Shown here one piece after another: positions 38,444 through 48,096 of a stretch of DNA of 64,000 nt (positions within the stretch are counted from its first letter, which is position 1; every line of letters begins with the position of its first letter). Source of the stretch: Psychrobacter sp. P2G3 (lineage in GTDB: Bacteria > Pseudomonadota > Gammaproteobacteria > Pseudomonadales > Moraxellaceae); assembly GCF_001593285.1 (NCBI RefSeq), contig NZ_CP012529.1, forward strand, positions 682,001 to 746,000, read 5' to 3'. Made by a program: the position numbers and the translations under genes. The notes under the pieces are model-generated. The model searched no databases. It was given only the letters and a program-made list of their open reading frames with translations, and was not told the DNA's origin.

Positions 38444-38784
38444 AAAGCTATATTTTAACTATTAGATCAGTTATTAAACAACCAGATTCTGAGGTTAATA
38501 CTGATAGTAATCAAAACCCATGTTATCACTAGATAGCATGGGTTTTTTAATGATGAGTAATTGAGATGCGTGCTTCTAACAAGCTTGGATAATAACAGTA
38601 GTGCTCTTCACCGTACGCATTCGGAAGCAACAAAAAATCCCGCTTGAAAATCTACGATAGCTACCCAATATAGACAGCTGGCAGGCCATTTATCTAAAAA
38701 TTGTTTGCTGTGGCTTAACAAGCTTAAACATAGTGGCGTCCAAGTTATCTTTTTTCTTTTCATTTATATTATAGGTTGTGTGCT
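38444..38784 (+). other. 341-bp spacer ilvC / small membrane protein gene
   Basis: It contains the ilvC terminator at 38513-38548. The remaining 230 bp show no ORF, hairpin or good promoter pair that I can support. Confidence 0.55.
38513..38548 (+). terminator. Intrinsic terminator after ilvC
   Basis: AAAACCCATG (38513-38522) pairs with CATGGGTTTT (38537-38546); an inner ATC/GAT pair extends the stem, and Ts continue to 38548. Confidence 0.85.
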
Positions 38785-39213
38785 GTGCAAATATCTTTTC
38801 CAGACTGGCTGACACCGCAATTCGCATATATCTTTTTCAGTGCCGTAGTTGCCGTTCTGATTTGGGTAGAGGGTGAAATGCTTAAGCGCACCAATGGCAA
38901 ATTACCCAAATCTCTATTTTTCCAATTTAGCTCACTATTAGATACGTCTTGGTTCTTTGTCTCTGTAGTGATGATGTATGTCATTGATTTGACACCATTA
39001 GCAACTACGTTGCCTGCAGCTTATGGACTTTATACAATATTTGGTTGGATTTATGGTACGCGTTTACTTAAGCTTCGTGGTATCCCAGATTCTCCAGAAG
39101 ACTTAGTGATACCTTCTAAATATATTGCTTACAGTCAATCATTTTCATTGATATTCTTTGGATTGTGTTTGTTAGTCTTGGTCTCTCCTTGGTTACCTGT
39201 TTTAAATCAATAA
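38785..39213 (+). CDS. Small integral membrane protein, function unknown
   Basis: I do not recognise this family. From GTG 38785, which has TAGG about nine bases upstream, the product is 142 residues; a TTG at 38776 would add three. Four hydrophobic segments are visible: PQFAYIFFSAVVAVLIWVEG, SWFFVSVVMMYVIDLTPL, LPAAYGLYTIFGWIYG and SFSLIFFGLCLLVLVSPWL. A polar loop with RTNGKLPKS and a later loop RGIPDSPEDLVIPSKY face one side. It stands alone between the ilvC terminator and the cold-shock gene. Base use is like its neighbours. Confidence 0.75.
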   Translation: MQISFPDWLTPQFAYIFFSAVVAVLIWVEGEMLKRTNGKLPKSLFFQFSSLLDTSWFFVSVVMMYVIDLTPLATTLPAAYGLYTIFGWIYGTRLLKLRGIPDSPEDLVIPSKYIAYSQSFSLIFFGLCLLVLVSPWLPVLNQ

Positions 39214-39301
39214 TTAAATAAGAATAGTTTTCATGTTTAATTACATAAGTTCATCAAATTACCAACTTTACATTTACAAAACCTGCTAATTTAACATACC
39301 A

Positions 39302-39329
39302 TTGACAATAAAAACTGCTATACTACAAC
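39302..39329 (+). promoter_or_regulatory. Candidate promoter of the cold-shock gene
   Basis: TTGACA (39302-39307), a 16-bp spacer and TACAAC (39324-39329) would start a leader of about 145 nt before the ATG at 39481. A TATACT (39319-39324) is closer to consensus but too near this -35. Long structured leaders are typical of cspA-type genes; a TGAGC/AGCTCA hairpin lies at about 39391-39404. Confidence 0.45.
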
Positions 39330-39480
39330 TGTACTCAGGGAACTTTAGACAGAAATAGTTGAATATCATTAAGATATAATGCTATTTAGTCTGAGCTTTA
39401 GCTCATGATTCGACTGAGTATTTGTCAATTAATCGGTGATGACACAAGTCTCGCCAACAGTTAAAGAGTTAGGAAAATTT

Positions 39481-39693
39481 ATGTCAGATAAAGTTGAAGG
39501 CACTGTAAAGTGGTTTAATGAAGCTAAAGGTTTTGGTTTTATCGCTCAAGACAATGGCGGACAAGACGTATTCGCTCACTACAGCGCTATCCAAGGTAAC
39601 GGTTTTAAAACTCTAGCCGAAGGTCAAAAAGTGTCTTTCATCTTAGGTGATGGCAAGAAAGGCCCACAAGCTGAGCAAATCGAAGCTATCTAA
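39481..39693 (+). CDS. Cold-shock protein (CspA family)
   Basis: This single-domain RNA chaperone/antiterminator of the CSD family is 70 residues long. RNP1 (KGFGFIAQ) and RNP2 (VFAHYSAI) are both present, with [15 protein letters not shown] at the N-terminus. The start is ATG 39481, with TTAGGAAAATTT upstream. An upstream in-frame extension of 15 codons is not conserved in the family. A long leader and a strong terminator make it a monocistronic gene. Which of several csp paralogues it is cannot be told from the sequence. Confidence 0.95.
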   Translation: MSDKVEGTVKWFNEAKGFGFIAQDNGGQDVFAHYSAIQGNGFKTLAEGQKVSFILGDGKKGPQAEQIEAI

Positions 39694-39809
39694 TCTTACT
39701 TATTGTTAATTTTGACTGATTTATCAGTCATTGTTAATACTAAAAGATTCTATATAAGCCAAGATTGATTTGTTGTATAACAACAAACATATTGTTTAGA
39801 CTGTATATT

Positions 39810-39841
39810 AAAAGCAACCTCTTATCAGGTTGCTTTTTTTT
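39810..39841 (+). terminator. Intrinsic terminator after the cold-shock gene
   Basis: AAAGCAACCT (39811-39820) pairs with AGGTTGCTTT around CTTATC, followed by a run of Ts to 39841. Confidence 0.88.
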
Positions 39842-39946
39842 GTCAAAAAAACGAGTCCATAGCTTTGTTTAAAGTGCTTAATAATCTATTTAATAATAAA
39901 TATTAAATCATTAACTATCAGTAAAATAGTGCAATAAGGTGATATT

Positions 39947-40531
39947 ATGAAATGGGAAGCGTGGTTTTCAATTGATTGGCAACAAGTATTCGGCATCTCT
40001 TTATCTGCCATAGGTTTTTATGTTGGCCTAATGATATTTACGCGCTTTATGGGACTACGTAGTTTCTCTAAGTTATCAAGCCATGACTTTGCAATGACGG
40101 TAGGTATTGGTAGTATTTTGGCATCAACAGTATTGTCTGATTCGCCATCATTACTACAAGGGTTGTTTGCAGTTGGCGTACTGTTTATCATTCAAGGGCT
40201 TGTCTCAATTATAAGGCGCAAAATTAAACCATTAAAAGCATTGATTGATAATCAACCGATTATCCTAATGGCGCATGGTGAGTACTTTTGGGATAATCTG
40301 AAAGAAGCCAATTTGAGTACTAGCGATGTACAACAGGTATTGCGCAAAAATAGTATCAAGTCAAAATCACAGGTCTTTGTGGTGATTATGGAAACGACTG
40401 GCGATATGAGCGTGATTAAAAACGATGATGTAAGACCTGATTGGTCATTATTTGACGACGTGCGTGATAGTGAGATGCTAATTAATCCTGCTAAAACTGC
40501 ACCAATAAAAGATGCTTTGAACAATGCTTAG
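39947..40531 (+). CDS. DUF421 family membrane protein (YetF/YcaP-like)
   Basis: Function is not firmly known for this family; Bacillus relatives are spore-membrane proteins and YcaP is an E. coli inner-membrane protein. The 194 residues have three N-terminal membrane segments (about 13-33, 48-66, 70-88). DUF421 marks are TRFMGLRSFSKLSSHDFAMTVGIGSILAST near 30-60, then NQPIILMAHGEYFWDNLKEANLSTSDVQQVLR in the cytoplasmic domain. The tail (about 165-194) is polar. A possible ribosome binding site is the weak AAGGTGATATT. Confidence 0.88.
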   Translation: MKWEAWFSIDWQQVFGISLSAIGFYVGLMIFTRFMGLRSFSKLSSHDFAMTVGIGSILASTVLSDSPSLLQGLFAVGVLFIIQGLVSIIRRKIKPLKALIDNQPIILMAHGEYFWDNLKEANLSTSDVQQVLRKNSIKSKSQVFVVIMETTGDMSVIKNDDVRPDWSLFDDVRDSEMLINPAKTAPIKDALNNA

Positions 40532-40862
40532 CTAAACTATGTAATAATAAAATTTCAATAGAATAAAAGCCTAGTAATGTTACAAAGGTAAGAACTATTG
40601 AATTTTGAACAATAAAATCATGATATTTCACTAAAAACGCTATGTTTTAAATGAATAGTGACAAATTTATGACGCATTATTCACGGCGTTGTCTTGACCT
40701 TATCGAGATGCTCACGCAAGATAGTTAGGTCTAATAATCTAAGCCTGATGAGTAGTGGCTAGCAAACTCAGTCATGACTTTTAAGTAAGATTTTGAACCA
40801 AAATAAATCAATGGTTGTTGATTTATATTTTTTAATTCATAACATTAATAAACGAGGAACGT
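40532..40862 (+). other. 331-bp spacer DUF421 gene / etfB
   Basis: No ORF. TTGACC (about 40694-40699), a 17-bp spacer and CAAGAT could be a promoter for etfBA but the -10 is poor. GAGGAACGT lies directly before etfB. No T-tailed hairpin is seen after the DUF421 gene. Confidence 0.5.
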
Positions 40863-41612
40863 ATGAAAGCATTAGTCGCGGTCAAGCGTGTCATTGATTA
40901 CAACGTAAAAGTTCGTGTAAAAGCTGATAACTCTGGTGTAGATCTATCGAACACCAAAATGTCTATAAACCCATTTGATGAGATTGCAGTAGAAGAAGCA
41001 GTTCGTCTAAAAGAAGCTGGCGTGATCGATGAGATTATTGTAGCTTCAATTGGTCCAAAAGAATCACAAGAGCAGATTCGTGCGGCTCTAGCATTGGGTG
41101 CTGACCGTGGTGTTTTGGTACAAACTGATGCCAAGCCATATCCACTACAAGTCGCTAAGATTTTGAAGAGTATTGCTGAGCAAGAGAGTACTGATATTAT
41201 CTTGTTGGGTAAACAGGCTATTGATGACGACAATAACCAAACAGGTCAGATGCTTGCTGCACTAATGGGTATCGGTCAAGGTACGTTTGCTTCAGAAGTG
41301 AAAGTTGAAGGCGACAAAGTAAACGTTACTCGTGAAGTCGATGGCGGCTTGCAAACAGTTGCGCTTTCACTACCTGCAGTTATCACTACTGACTTACGTC
41401 TGAACGAACCACGCTATGCAAAGCTGCCTAACATTATGAAAGCGAAGAAAAAGCCGCTTGATGAAAAAACTCCAGCAGATTTTGGCGTAGACATGACCTC
41501 TAAGCAAGAAATCACTAAAGTTATGCCACCTGCTGAGCGTAAAGCTGGTATTACAGTGGCCTCAGTTGATGAATTGGTCGATAAGCTAAAAAATGAAGCA
41601 AAAGTAATTTAA
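40863..41612 (+). CDS. etfB: Electron transfer flavoprotein subunit beta
   Basis: ETF takes electrons from acyl-CoA and other dehydrogenases and passes them to ETF:ubiquinone oxidoreductase. The 249-residue beta subunit, the AMP-binding half, begins [19 protein letters not shown]. It contains [37 protein letters not shown] (the ETF-beta signature) and [27 protein letters not shown]. It precedes etfA by 93 bp. An imperfect TAGGG/CCCTA dyad lies in that gap. Confidence 0.97.
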   Translation: MKALVAVKRVIDYNVKVRVKADNSGVDLSNTKMSINPFDEIAVEEAVRLKEAGVIDEIIVASIGPKESQEQIRAALALGADRGVLVQTDAKPYPLQVAKILKSIAEQESTDIILLGKQAIDDDNNQTGQMLAALMGIGQGTFASEVKVEGDKVNVTREVDGGLQTVALSLPAVITTDLRLNEPRYAKLPNIMKAKKKPLDEKTPADFGVDMTSKQEITKVMPPAERKAGITVASVDELVDKLKNEAKVI

Positions 41613-41705
41613 TATTTGCGATGGTGTTTATAGGGTTTCGATATCCTAAACGCCCTATTTGAAAAGCTATCTGACGACATGAACCAATAAATAAAGGACA
41701 AAAAA

Positions 41706-42638
41706 ATGGCAATTTTGGTATATGCAGAACATGACAATGCCAGTCTAAAAAAGGCAACTTTAAATACAATTGCAGCTGCTAAGCAAATGGGTGACGACAT
41801 TCATGTGTTGGTCGCTGGTAGCGGTAATCAAGCAGTCGCTGACGAAGCGGCAAAAGTTGAAGGCGTAAGCAAAGTACTACTAGCAGACAATGCAGCTTAT
41901 GAGCATCAAATGGCAGAAAACATCTCGCTATTGGTTGCAGATATCGCTGGAGATTACAGCCATATCATCGCTCCTGCTACGACAACAGGCAAGAACTTCA
42001 TGCCACGTACAGCGGCTTTACTAGATGTAAGCATGCTGTCGGAAATCTCTGCTGTCATAGATGCACAAACTTTTGAGCGTCCTATTTATGCTGGCAACGC
42101 GACTGCTACTGTTAAGACAACAGAAGATAAAGTGGTATTGACGGTACGTACAACTGCTTTTGATCCAGTCGCTGCTGAAGGCGGTTCTGCAACTGTTGAG
42201 ACAATCGACAATATACAGGAATCTGGCAAATCAAGCTTCGTCAACGAAGAGATGGCTAAATCTGACCGTCCTGAATTGACGTCAGCTTCAATCGTCGTAT
42301 CTGGTGGTCGCGCCTTAGCAAATGGTGAAAACTTCACTAAATATATTGAGCCATTAGCAGATAAATTAGGCGCTGCTGTTGGTGCATCACGTGCCGCTGT
42401 TGATGCTGGCTACGTACCTAACGATATGCAGGTTGGTCAAACGGGTAAAATCGTCGCACCAGATCTATATATCGCTGCTGGTATCTCCGGCGCTATTCAG
42501 CATTTGGCAGGTATGAAAGACTCTAAGGTTATCGTTGCAATCAATAATGACCCAGAATCTCCAATCGCCAGTGTTGCTGATTATTTCTTAGAAGCTGATT
42601 TATTTGAAGCATTACCTGAGCTAACTAGCAAAATTTAA
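41706..42638 (+). CDS. etfA: Electron transfer flavoprotein subunit alpha
   Basis: The alpha subunit binds FAD. The 310 residues match bacterial ETF-alpha. The C-terminal FAD domain carries LTSASIVVSGGRALANGENF, GAAVGASRAAVDAGYVPNDMQVGQTGKIVAPDLYIAAGISGAIQHLAGM (residues about 222-270) and INNDPESPI. AAAGGACAAAAAA lies upstream. It is followed by a strong bidirectional terminator. Confidence 0.97.
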   Translation: MAILVYAEHDNASLKKATLNTIAAAKQMGDDIHVLVAGSGNQAVADEAAKVEGVSKVLLADNAAYEHQMAENISLLVADIAGDYSHIIAPATTTGKNFMPRTAALLDVSMLSEISAVIDAQTFERPIYAGNATATVKTTEDKVVLTVRTTAFDPVAAEGGSATVETIDNIQESGKSSFVNEEMAKSDRPELTSASIVVSGGRALANGENFTKYIEPLADKLGAAVGASRAAVDAGYVPNDMQVGQTGKIVAPDLYIAAGISGAIQHLAGMKDSKVIVAINNDPESPIASVADYFLEADLFEALPELTSKI

Positions 42639-42656
42639 GTTAGACAGATAATCTAT

Positions 42657-42691
42657 AAAAAATCCCGCTATCATCAATAGCGGGATTTTTT
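42657..42691. terminator. Bidirectional intrinsic terminator etfA / RNA methyltransferase gene
   Basis: AAATCCCGCTAT and ATAGCGGGATTT pair around CATCA, with As before and Ts after. It serves etfA and the convergent methyltransferase gene. Confidence 0.9.
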
Positions 42692-42742
42692 ATGTTTAAA
42701 CGCTAAGCTAATATAGCTATTTCACTTTAACTATATGTGAAC

Positions 42743-43537
42743 TTAGTTGTAACGGCGCTGACGTAGCGTCTCATAAAGACATAGCGCCCCTGCAATCGCA
42801 ACATTGAGGCTCTCTTGTCCATTGGGCTGTGGTAATGCAATAGGGGTGGCACATTGCATCAGCTCCTCGCAAACGCCTTGACCTTCATGTCCCATAATCC
42901 AAGCAGTAGGAGCTGTCAGATCATGCTCATAAATCAAAGTGTCAGTATGTGAGCTGGTCGCAAGCAAAGGGGTTTGCACATAGTCTAAAATATCTTGACT
43001 ACTCAAACCCTCATAAATAGTTAGCGCAAACTGCGCACCCATTCCTGCTCGTAGCGTCTTGGGTGACCATGCTTGTGCAGTTGCGCTAGTGCATAACACT
43101 GTATCAATACCAGTAGCTGCTGCGGTGCGTAATAGCGTACCAACGTTGCCACTATCTTGTACATCGTTCAGTATCAGGCAGTCATAATCTATCATCGTTA
43201 AGCTTGGTGTTGGTATATTGATAATCGCCATGATATCAATGCCTGTACCTAGACTTCTAATGCTTTCATAAAGTGCATCTGACAAAGTTAAGATACTAGT
43301 GTAAGTCGGTAGGCGCGTTAAGATTTGCTGAACCTCAGGATGCTTGTGCGCTGATTCGGCTAGTAGTATTTGGACGAACGGATAGTCGCTACGTAGGGCC
43401 GCGTCAATAAGATGCACACCTTCAAGTACCGTCTGACCTTGTTTTTTACGCTGACGTGCCTGAGACAAAAGTGCTTTTACGAGCTTAACGGAAGTGTTTT
43501 TGTCTGAAGTGATTAGCTCGGTAGGTTCTAATGTCAT
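42743..43537 (-). CDS. TrmH/SpoU-family RNA 2'-O-methyltransferase
   Basis: This is an SPOUT-class methyltransferase that adds a 2'-O-methyl group to rRNA or tRNA; the target cannot be read from the sequence. From ATG 43537 (MTLEPTEL) it has 264 residues. An N-terminal substrate-binding domain (25-105) starts NTSVKLVKALLSQARQRKKQGQTVLEG. The three SPOUT motifs are DVQDSGNVGTLLRTAAATG, WIMGHEGQG and ALPQPNGQESLNVAIAGALCLYE. The open frame extends 19 residues upstream to 43594 with no good ribosome binding site. fbp lies upstream on the same strand. Confidence 0.93.
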   Translation of the reverse strand: MTLEPTELITSDKNTSVKLVKALLSQARQRKKQGQTVLEGVHLIDAALRSDYPFVQILLAESAHKHPEVQQILTRLPTYTSILTLSDALYESIRSLGTGIDIMAIINIPTPSLTMIDYDCLILNDVQDSGNVGTLLRTAAATGIDTVLCTSATAQAWSPKTLRAGMGAQFALTIYEGLSSQDILDYVQTPLLATSSHTDTLIYEHDLTAPTAWIMGHEGQGVCEELMQCATPIALPQPNGQESLNVAIAGALCLYETLRQRRYN

Positions 43538-43672
43538 AGTTGACTGCTTAAGAATAAAGGTAAAATTAACAACACCAAAAGTTAGCCAGTCCAAGTTATC
43601 TTTTGCTGAATGTTGATCTGGCTACTTTTGATGTATAGGGCGAAGTCATGAAAAGTAATAAAAAAGTATTAC

Positions 43673-44656
43673 TTATTTATCGCCGTGCTTTAGATGTAAG
43701 TCTTTAATGTAGTCGACTTCGTTTTTACTACCAAGTACTACAGGGACACGTTGGTGAATATCAGTTGGGGCAATATCTAAAATACGATTTGTCGCATCAG
43801 TTGCACTACCGCCAGCACGTTCAATGAGTAGGCTCATTGGATTGGCTTCATACATCAAACGTAATTTGCCAGCTTTATTGGCATATTTGGTGTCAAAAGG
43901 ATAAGTGAATAGCCCACCGCGGCATAAGATACGGTGTACATCACCAACCATGGCTGCCACCCAGCGCATGTTGAAATCACGACCACGTACTCCGGTATCG
44001 CCAGCGATTAGCTCATCAATATACTGCTGCATGGGTGCACGCCAATAACGATAGTTTGAACTATTGATAGCATATTCGCTGGTATCGGCATCGATCTGTA
44101 CATTGTCTTCGACTAGCACGTAATCATTGTTATCTGGATCTAAGCTGAACATAACCACGTTATCAGCTACCGTCAATGCCAGCATGGTAGACGTACCATA
44201 TAATAAATAACCTGCTGCAAGCTGTGCATTACCAGCCTGTAGGAAATCACTGTTCTCACTAGTTTGCCCTTGGCGCTGGTAGGGTAGAATAGAAAAAATC
44301 GTCCCTACTGCCATATTGATATCGATGTTCGATGAGCCATCAAGGGGGTCAAATAATACGAGCAAGCTACCATCGGCATTGGCAGGAGTAGCATCATCTA
44401 GCTCTTCTGAGGCGACGCCAGCACAATGCTTGTTTTGTGCTAAAGCATCTAGAAGTAAGTCATTAGCCAATACATCAAGCTTCTTTTGCTCTTCACCTTG
44501 GACGTTTTGATTACCTGCTTCCCCTAAAATGTCTGCCAGTGCCCCTTTTCTAAGCAGCTGTGAGATAGTTTTGCCGACTTCAGTAATAGTCGTAATTACA
44601 TCGCCAACAGCGGAGTCGGTTTTTCGTTCTTTTAGATAGTGTGCTAAGGTCGTCAT
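43673..44656 (-). CDS. fbp: Class 1 fructose-1,6-bisphosphatase
   Basis: Fbp catalyses the irreversible gluconeogenic hydrolysis of fructose 1,6-bisphosphate. The 327 residues match class 1. The metal-site motif [21 protein letters not shown] (Asp-Pro-Leu-Asp) and the C-terminal [20 protein letters not shown] with the active-site Glu are intact. VASEELDD provides another metal Glu. TTAGGAAGTATT precedes the ATG. It is transcribed toward the methyltransferase gene and diverges from pyrB. Confidence 0.97.
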   Translation of the reverse strand: MTTLAHYLKERKTDSAVGDVITTITEVGKTISQLLRKGALADILGEAGNQNVQGEEQKKLDVLANDLLLDALAQNKHCAGVASEELDDATPANADGSLLVLFDPLDGSSNIDINMAVGTIFSILPYQRQGQTSENSDFLQAGNAQLAAGYLLYGTSTMLALTVADNVVMFSLDPDNNDYVLVEDNVQIDADTSEYAINSSNYRYWRAPMQQYIDELIAGDTGVRGRDFNMRWVAAMVGDVHRILCRGGLFTYPFDTKYANKAGKLRLMYEANPMSLLIERAGGSATDATNRILDIAPTDIHQRVPVVLGSKNEVDYIKDLHLKHGDK

Positions 44657-45061
44657 AATACTTCCTAATAAATGAGATGAGTGGTAAAAGGTAGAGAAAT
44701 AATAAGTTTTAAAATACAGTAGATTAAGCTTGTCACTTGGGTCATTCTAAATAAGCTAAGTATTCATTTAAATGAGTAAATATGCAAATAGCAGACACGT
44801 TATCTTTGTCCTGACTGCAAAATCAGCTACACTATATCTATTATTATTGATAATTTAGTTAGACTTGCCGCTTACTACTTGCCGTTTATTATAAGAAACA
44901 TTAGTCTTTTTATAAAAGCGAATAAGGCCATGTATGCCAATGCGGTAAAGTGTAGCAAATAAGTGCCAATATGTCCTTGTGTCTGTACACATGGTGATGA
45001 TTATAAATGAATAAACCGATATGATTGACTCGATATAAACCCATAATAAAGACTTACCATT
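44657..45061. other. 405-bp divergent spacer fbp / pyrB
   Basis: No ORF of size. A weak promoter for pyrB could be TTGTCC (44806-44811), a 16-bp spacer and TACACT (44828-44833). ACTTGCCG occurs twice within 20 bp near 44864-44885. An eight-codon frame (44971-44997) is too short to call. No attenuator hairpin with a T-run is present, unlike E. coli pyrBI. Confidence 0.5.
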
Positions 45062-46150
45062 ATGCCAACTTCCAAGAAAAATATGCCTATCAATACTATA
45101 TCACCATCCAAATATGCCAAATTCGATCACGATACTATTCACCAAAGACTCAACACTTCGCTTAGCCGCCCACAGCTAAATGAAGACGGTAGTCTGCGTC
45201 ATTTCCTAGGGGTTGAAGGATTAAATAAAGCACAGCTACAAGCAATTATTGCTAAAGCAGAGACTTTTTTTGATGAAAATGGTCTGTTGGTTAATCGGCC
45301 TGAGCTTGATGGTTGTACAGTAATGAACCTGTTCTTTGAGCCGTCAACTCGTACTCGTACTACCTTTGAAGTAGCAGAAAAGCGTCTTGGGGCCAATGTA
45401 TTAAACATCGATATTGCCCGCTCTAGTACAAAAAAAGGCGAGAGTTTACGCGATACGCTATGGAATTTGGAGGCAATGACAGCCGATATTTTTGTTGTGC
45501 GTCATTCAGCATCAGGGGCTGCACATTTTATGGCGACTGAAGTGACACCGGATATCGCTATTATTAATGGCGGTGATGGCTGGCACGCACATCCGACTCA
45601 AGGTATGCTCGATATGTTGACCATTCATCGTGAAGCGCCGCGTCCATTTGAAGAGCTATCGGTGGCTATTATCGGTGATATTAAGCATTCTAGAGTAGCG
45701 CGCTCAGATATTAGCGCCTTAAAAACCCTTGGGGTTAAAGATATTCGTGTGATTGCCCCACGTACTTTATTGCCTAAAGGGATTGAGCGTTTTGGTGTTC
45801 AAGTCTACGAAGATATGAATAGCTGTGTGACTGATTGTGATGTTATTATGGGACTTAGAATTCAAAACGAGCGTATTGGATCACCGCTATTGGCGTCATC
45901 AAGTGAATATTACAAACACTATGGTATTACACCTGAACGGGTGGCATTGGCTAAGCCTGACGCCCTAGTTATGCATCCAGGACCGATGAATCGTGGTATT
46001 GAGATTGCATCAAATGTGGCCGATGGCGCGCAGTCTGTTATTTTAAAGCAAGTAAGCAATGGTGTTGCGATTCGAATGGCGGTGCTCTCACTAGCCATGG
46101 AAGGCCAACGTGCCCACCAAGCGGCCAGAAATTCACAAAAAAACGAATAA
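45062..46150 (+). CDS. pyrB: Aspartate carbamoyltransferase catalytic subunit
   Basis: PyrB makes carbamoyl-aspartate, the committed step of pyrimidine synthesis. The 362-residue protein carries the carbamoyl-phosphate site [21 protein letters not shown] and the Asp-loop [18 protein letters not shown], then [15 protein letters not shown] and [11 protein letters not shown]. The N-terminus is about 35 residues longer than E. coli PyrB. Such extensions occur in the class whose PyrB forms dodecamers with a PyrC-like partner, which is the next gene here. An internal ATG at 45083 is a possible alternative start. No pyrI is present. Confidence 0.96.
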   Translation: MPTSKKNMPINTISPSKYAKFDHDTIHQRLNTSLSRPQLNEDGSLRHFLGVEGLNKAQLQAIIAKAETFFDENGLLVNRPELDGCTVMNLFFEPSTRTRTTFEVAEKRLGANVLNIDIARSSTKKGESLRDTLWNLEAMTADIFVVRHSASGAAHFMATEVTPDIAIINGGDGWHAHPTQGMLDMLTIHREAPRPFEELSVAIIGDIKHSRVARSDISALKTLGVKDIRVIAPRTLLPKGIERFGVQVYEDMNSCVTDCDVIMGLRIQNERIGSPLLASSSEYYKHYGITPERVALAKPDALVMHPGPMNRGIEIASNVADGAQSVILKQVSNGVAIRMAVLSLAMEGQRAHQAARNSQKNE

Positions 46151-46247
46151 TCAGTAAAGGTAAAATTAACACTTTATGGTTTACGTTCGCCTGTTAAGCC
46201 TTTCTATTTTATTCATTTAATTATTATTGATATGGTAAAAAAAGCTC

Positions 46248-47459
46248 ATGACTAATCCCATCACTACTGATGCGCAGATGACAGATTTACTTCCTAATGC
46301 TTTCAAAAAATCGTTACCGAGTGAGGCGATTGCTAAACTGGCAAATCTTGAGGCTGGTCGAGAGACTTGGCTGCTACCACCACTGGTGGATTTGTGTGCG
46401 CGTCTGCGAGAGCCTGGTCAGCAACAGCATGGCACCCTAATTTCAGAAGGCCGTGCTGCCCGCGCTAATGGATTTTTGCATGTTATTACGCCACCCGATA
46501 CAAGTCCTATCCTAGAAAATGGCTCGCTACTTAAAGGTCTTCGCGAACGTGCATTGCTCGATGGTGGTATCCATTTACATATTTTAGGCGCTTTGACTGA
46601 AGGCTTGCGAGGAGAAAATCCCTCGAATATCGCAGGTCTAAAAAAAGGTGGCTGTATCGCAGTCTCTAATGCGCGTAGGCCTTTTAGCAATGATTTGGTA
46701 CTGCTACGCACCTTGGAGTATGCAGCAACCTTTGGCATGAAAGTATTCTTCTATCCTGATGAGGCAAGTCTGTCTGGTGATGGGGTAGCGCATGAAGGTT
46801 ATATCGCCTCGTATCACGGACTACAAGGTATTCCTTGGATTGCTGAGACGGTAGCATTGTCCACCCAGTTACTGATGGTAGAAGAGACAGGCATTGCTGC
46901 GCATTTTAGTCAGTTATCCTGTAAGTCTTCAGTTGAGCTAATGCGCTGGGCGAAAGACAAAGGTCTGCCCGTGACTTGTGATGTGGCTATGCATCAGCTA
47001 TATCTAACGGATGACAATCTAGAAGGCTTCAACGCCCAAGCTTATGTGCTACCGCCGTTGCGTAGTAACACGGATCAGCAAGCACTGCTTCGCGGGCTTA
47101 AAGATGGGACTATTGATGCAATTTGTAGTCATCACGAGCCTTTAAATTCTACCGCAAAAAAAGCCCCCTTTGCTGAGAGTACGCCTGGTATCTCAAACTT
47201 TGATACGTTTATGGCGCTAGCCTGTCAGTTAGTAAAAGATGAGGTGTTAACGCTAGAGCAGCTGGTAGACAAGATTTGCATTAACCCGGCACAAATTGCT
47301 GGTATAAGTAACAAATATGAAAGCATGGGCGGTGCAATATTGGTTGACCCTAACCTTGAATGGCAAGTGACGACAGATACTATGTTATCGAATGGCAAAA
47401 ATACGCCATTCTTTAATCAGTACTTGCAAGGTCGAGTCGTGGAGACCTTCTTTGGCTAA
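46248..47459 (+). CDS. pyrX: Degenerate dihydroorotase-like subunit (PyrC', PyrX)
   Basis: This belongs to the dihydroorotase family but is very likely not catalytic. The canonical metal motif D-x-H-x-H-x-R-E-P-G reads here VDLCARLREPG (residues 47-57), so both metal His are replaced (Cys50 and Arg52). Near the C-terminus the catalytic Asp of the T-D-H-A-P-H motif is also lost (ICSHHEPL). The remaining fold is conserved over 403 residues. In Pseudomonas, a similar inactive PyrC' assembles with PyrB and is needed for its function. An active pyrC must lie elsewhere. It is 97 bp after pyrB and overlaps the next gene. Confidence 0.92.
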   Translation: MTNPITTDAQMTDLLPNAFKKSLPSEAIAKLANLEAGRETWLLPPLVDLCARLREPGQQQHGTLISEGRAARANGFLHVITPPDTSPILENGSLLKGLRERALLDGGIHLHILGALTEGLRGENPSNIAGLKKGGCIAVSNARRPFSNDLVLLRTLEYAATFGMKVFFYPDEASLSGDGVAHEGYIASYHGLQGIPWIAETVALSTQLLMVEETGIAAHFSQLSCKSSVELMRWAKDKGLPVTCDVAMHQLYLTDDNLEGFNAQAYVLPPLRSNTDQQALLRGLKDGTIDAICSHHEPLNSTAKKAPFAESTPGISNFDTFMALACQLVKDEVLTLEQLVDKICINPAQIAGISNKYESMGGAILVDPNLEWQVTTDTMLSNGKNTPFFNQYLQGRVVETFFG

Positions 47460-48012
47460 TTCGCCTCAGCAGAATGGTAACTTGCCACCATCTTCAGCCA
47501 GCAAAAACCATAAGTCTCTAGGAGATGATGACAATCTGCCGAGTAAAATGGATAGTGAGTCTAGTGAATCAATTAAGGCGGTGGCAATCTACGAGATTGT
47601 CAAAGGTACTGGTGCGCTGTCAGGTGCTTTTGCATTATGGTTTTGGCATACTGATCTAGAGCATTGGCTAGCCACGGCAACGGACTCATGGCAATATTAT
47701 TTTGGAAACCTGCTGACCCCGCAGATTGACAGTGTTGTGCAACTGGCTCAGCAAGCAAGCAAAAATTGGCCACTTTTCATGCTATTGATTTTCGCTTACG
47801 TTAGTCTGCGTTTCATTGAAGCTTATGGATTATGGCAAGATAAGACCTGGGCATATTGGTTTAGTGTCATCGGTTATGGGATATTTATCCCTATCGAGTT
47901 GTACTACTTGATCATTAGCCCGTTTGATTGGTTCAAATTGGGTATTTTGGTGTTAAATATTATTATTGTGGTTGTGGTCTATCGCAATATGAAGCGAAAA
48001 GGGTTGATATAA
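47452..48012 (+). CDS. DUF2127 family membrane protein
   Basis: Function unknown. The start is uncertain: TTG 47452 has GGAG seven bases upstream and overlaps the pyrX stop by eight bases (186 residues); ATG 47548 would give 154 residues without a clear ribosome binding site. The first 40 residues from the TTG are polar and Ser-rich. The DUF2127 core starts IKAVAIYEIVKGTGALSGA. About four membrane segments follow, including LFMLLIFAYVSLRFIEAYGLW, YWFSVIGYGIFIPIELYYLII and LGILVLNIIIVVVVY, with RNMKRKG at the end. Overlap suggests expression with pyrB-pyrX, although no link to pyrimidines is known. Confidence 0.82.
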   Translation: MANSPQQNGNLPPSSASKNHKSLGDDDNLPSKMDSESSESIKAVAIYEIVKGTGALSGAFALWFWHTDLEHWLATATDSWQYYFGNLLTPQIDSVVQLAQQASKNWPLFMLLIFAYVSLRFIEAYGLWQDKTWAYWFSVIGYGIFIPIELYYLIISPFDWFKLGILVLNIIIVVVVYRNMKRKGLI

Positions 48013-48096
48013 AATGACACACGAACTTTATAATCGTCCTTTTGTAATCACCATAAATTATAGCTATCATAGAAATTCTAGTGTGAAAACCAGAGA

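Noticed and set aside
44971..44997. Eight-codon frame before pyrB as a possible leader peptide
   Set aside because: Too short, not rich in pyrimidine-pathway signals, and no attenuator hairpin with a T-run follows.
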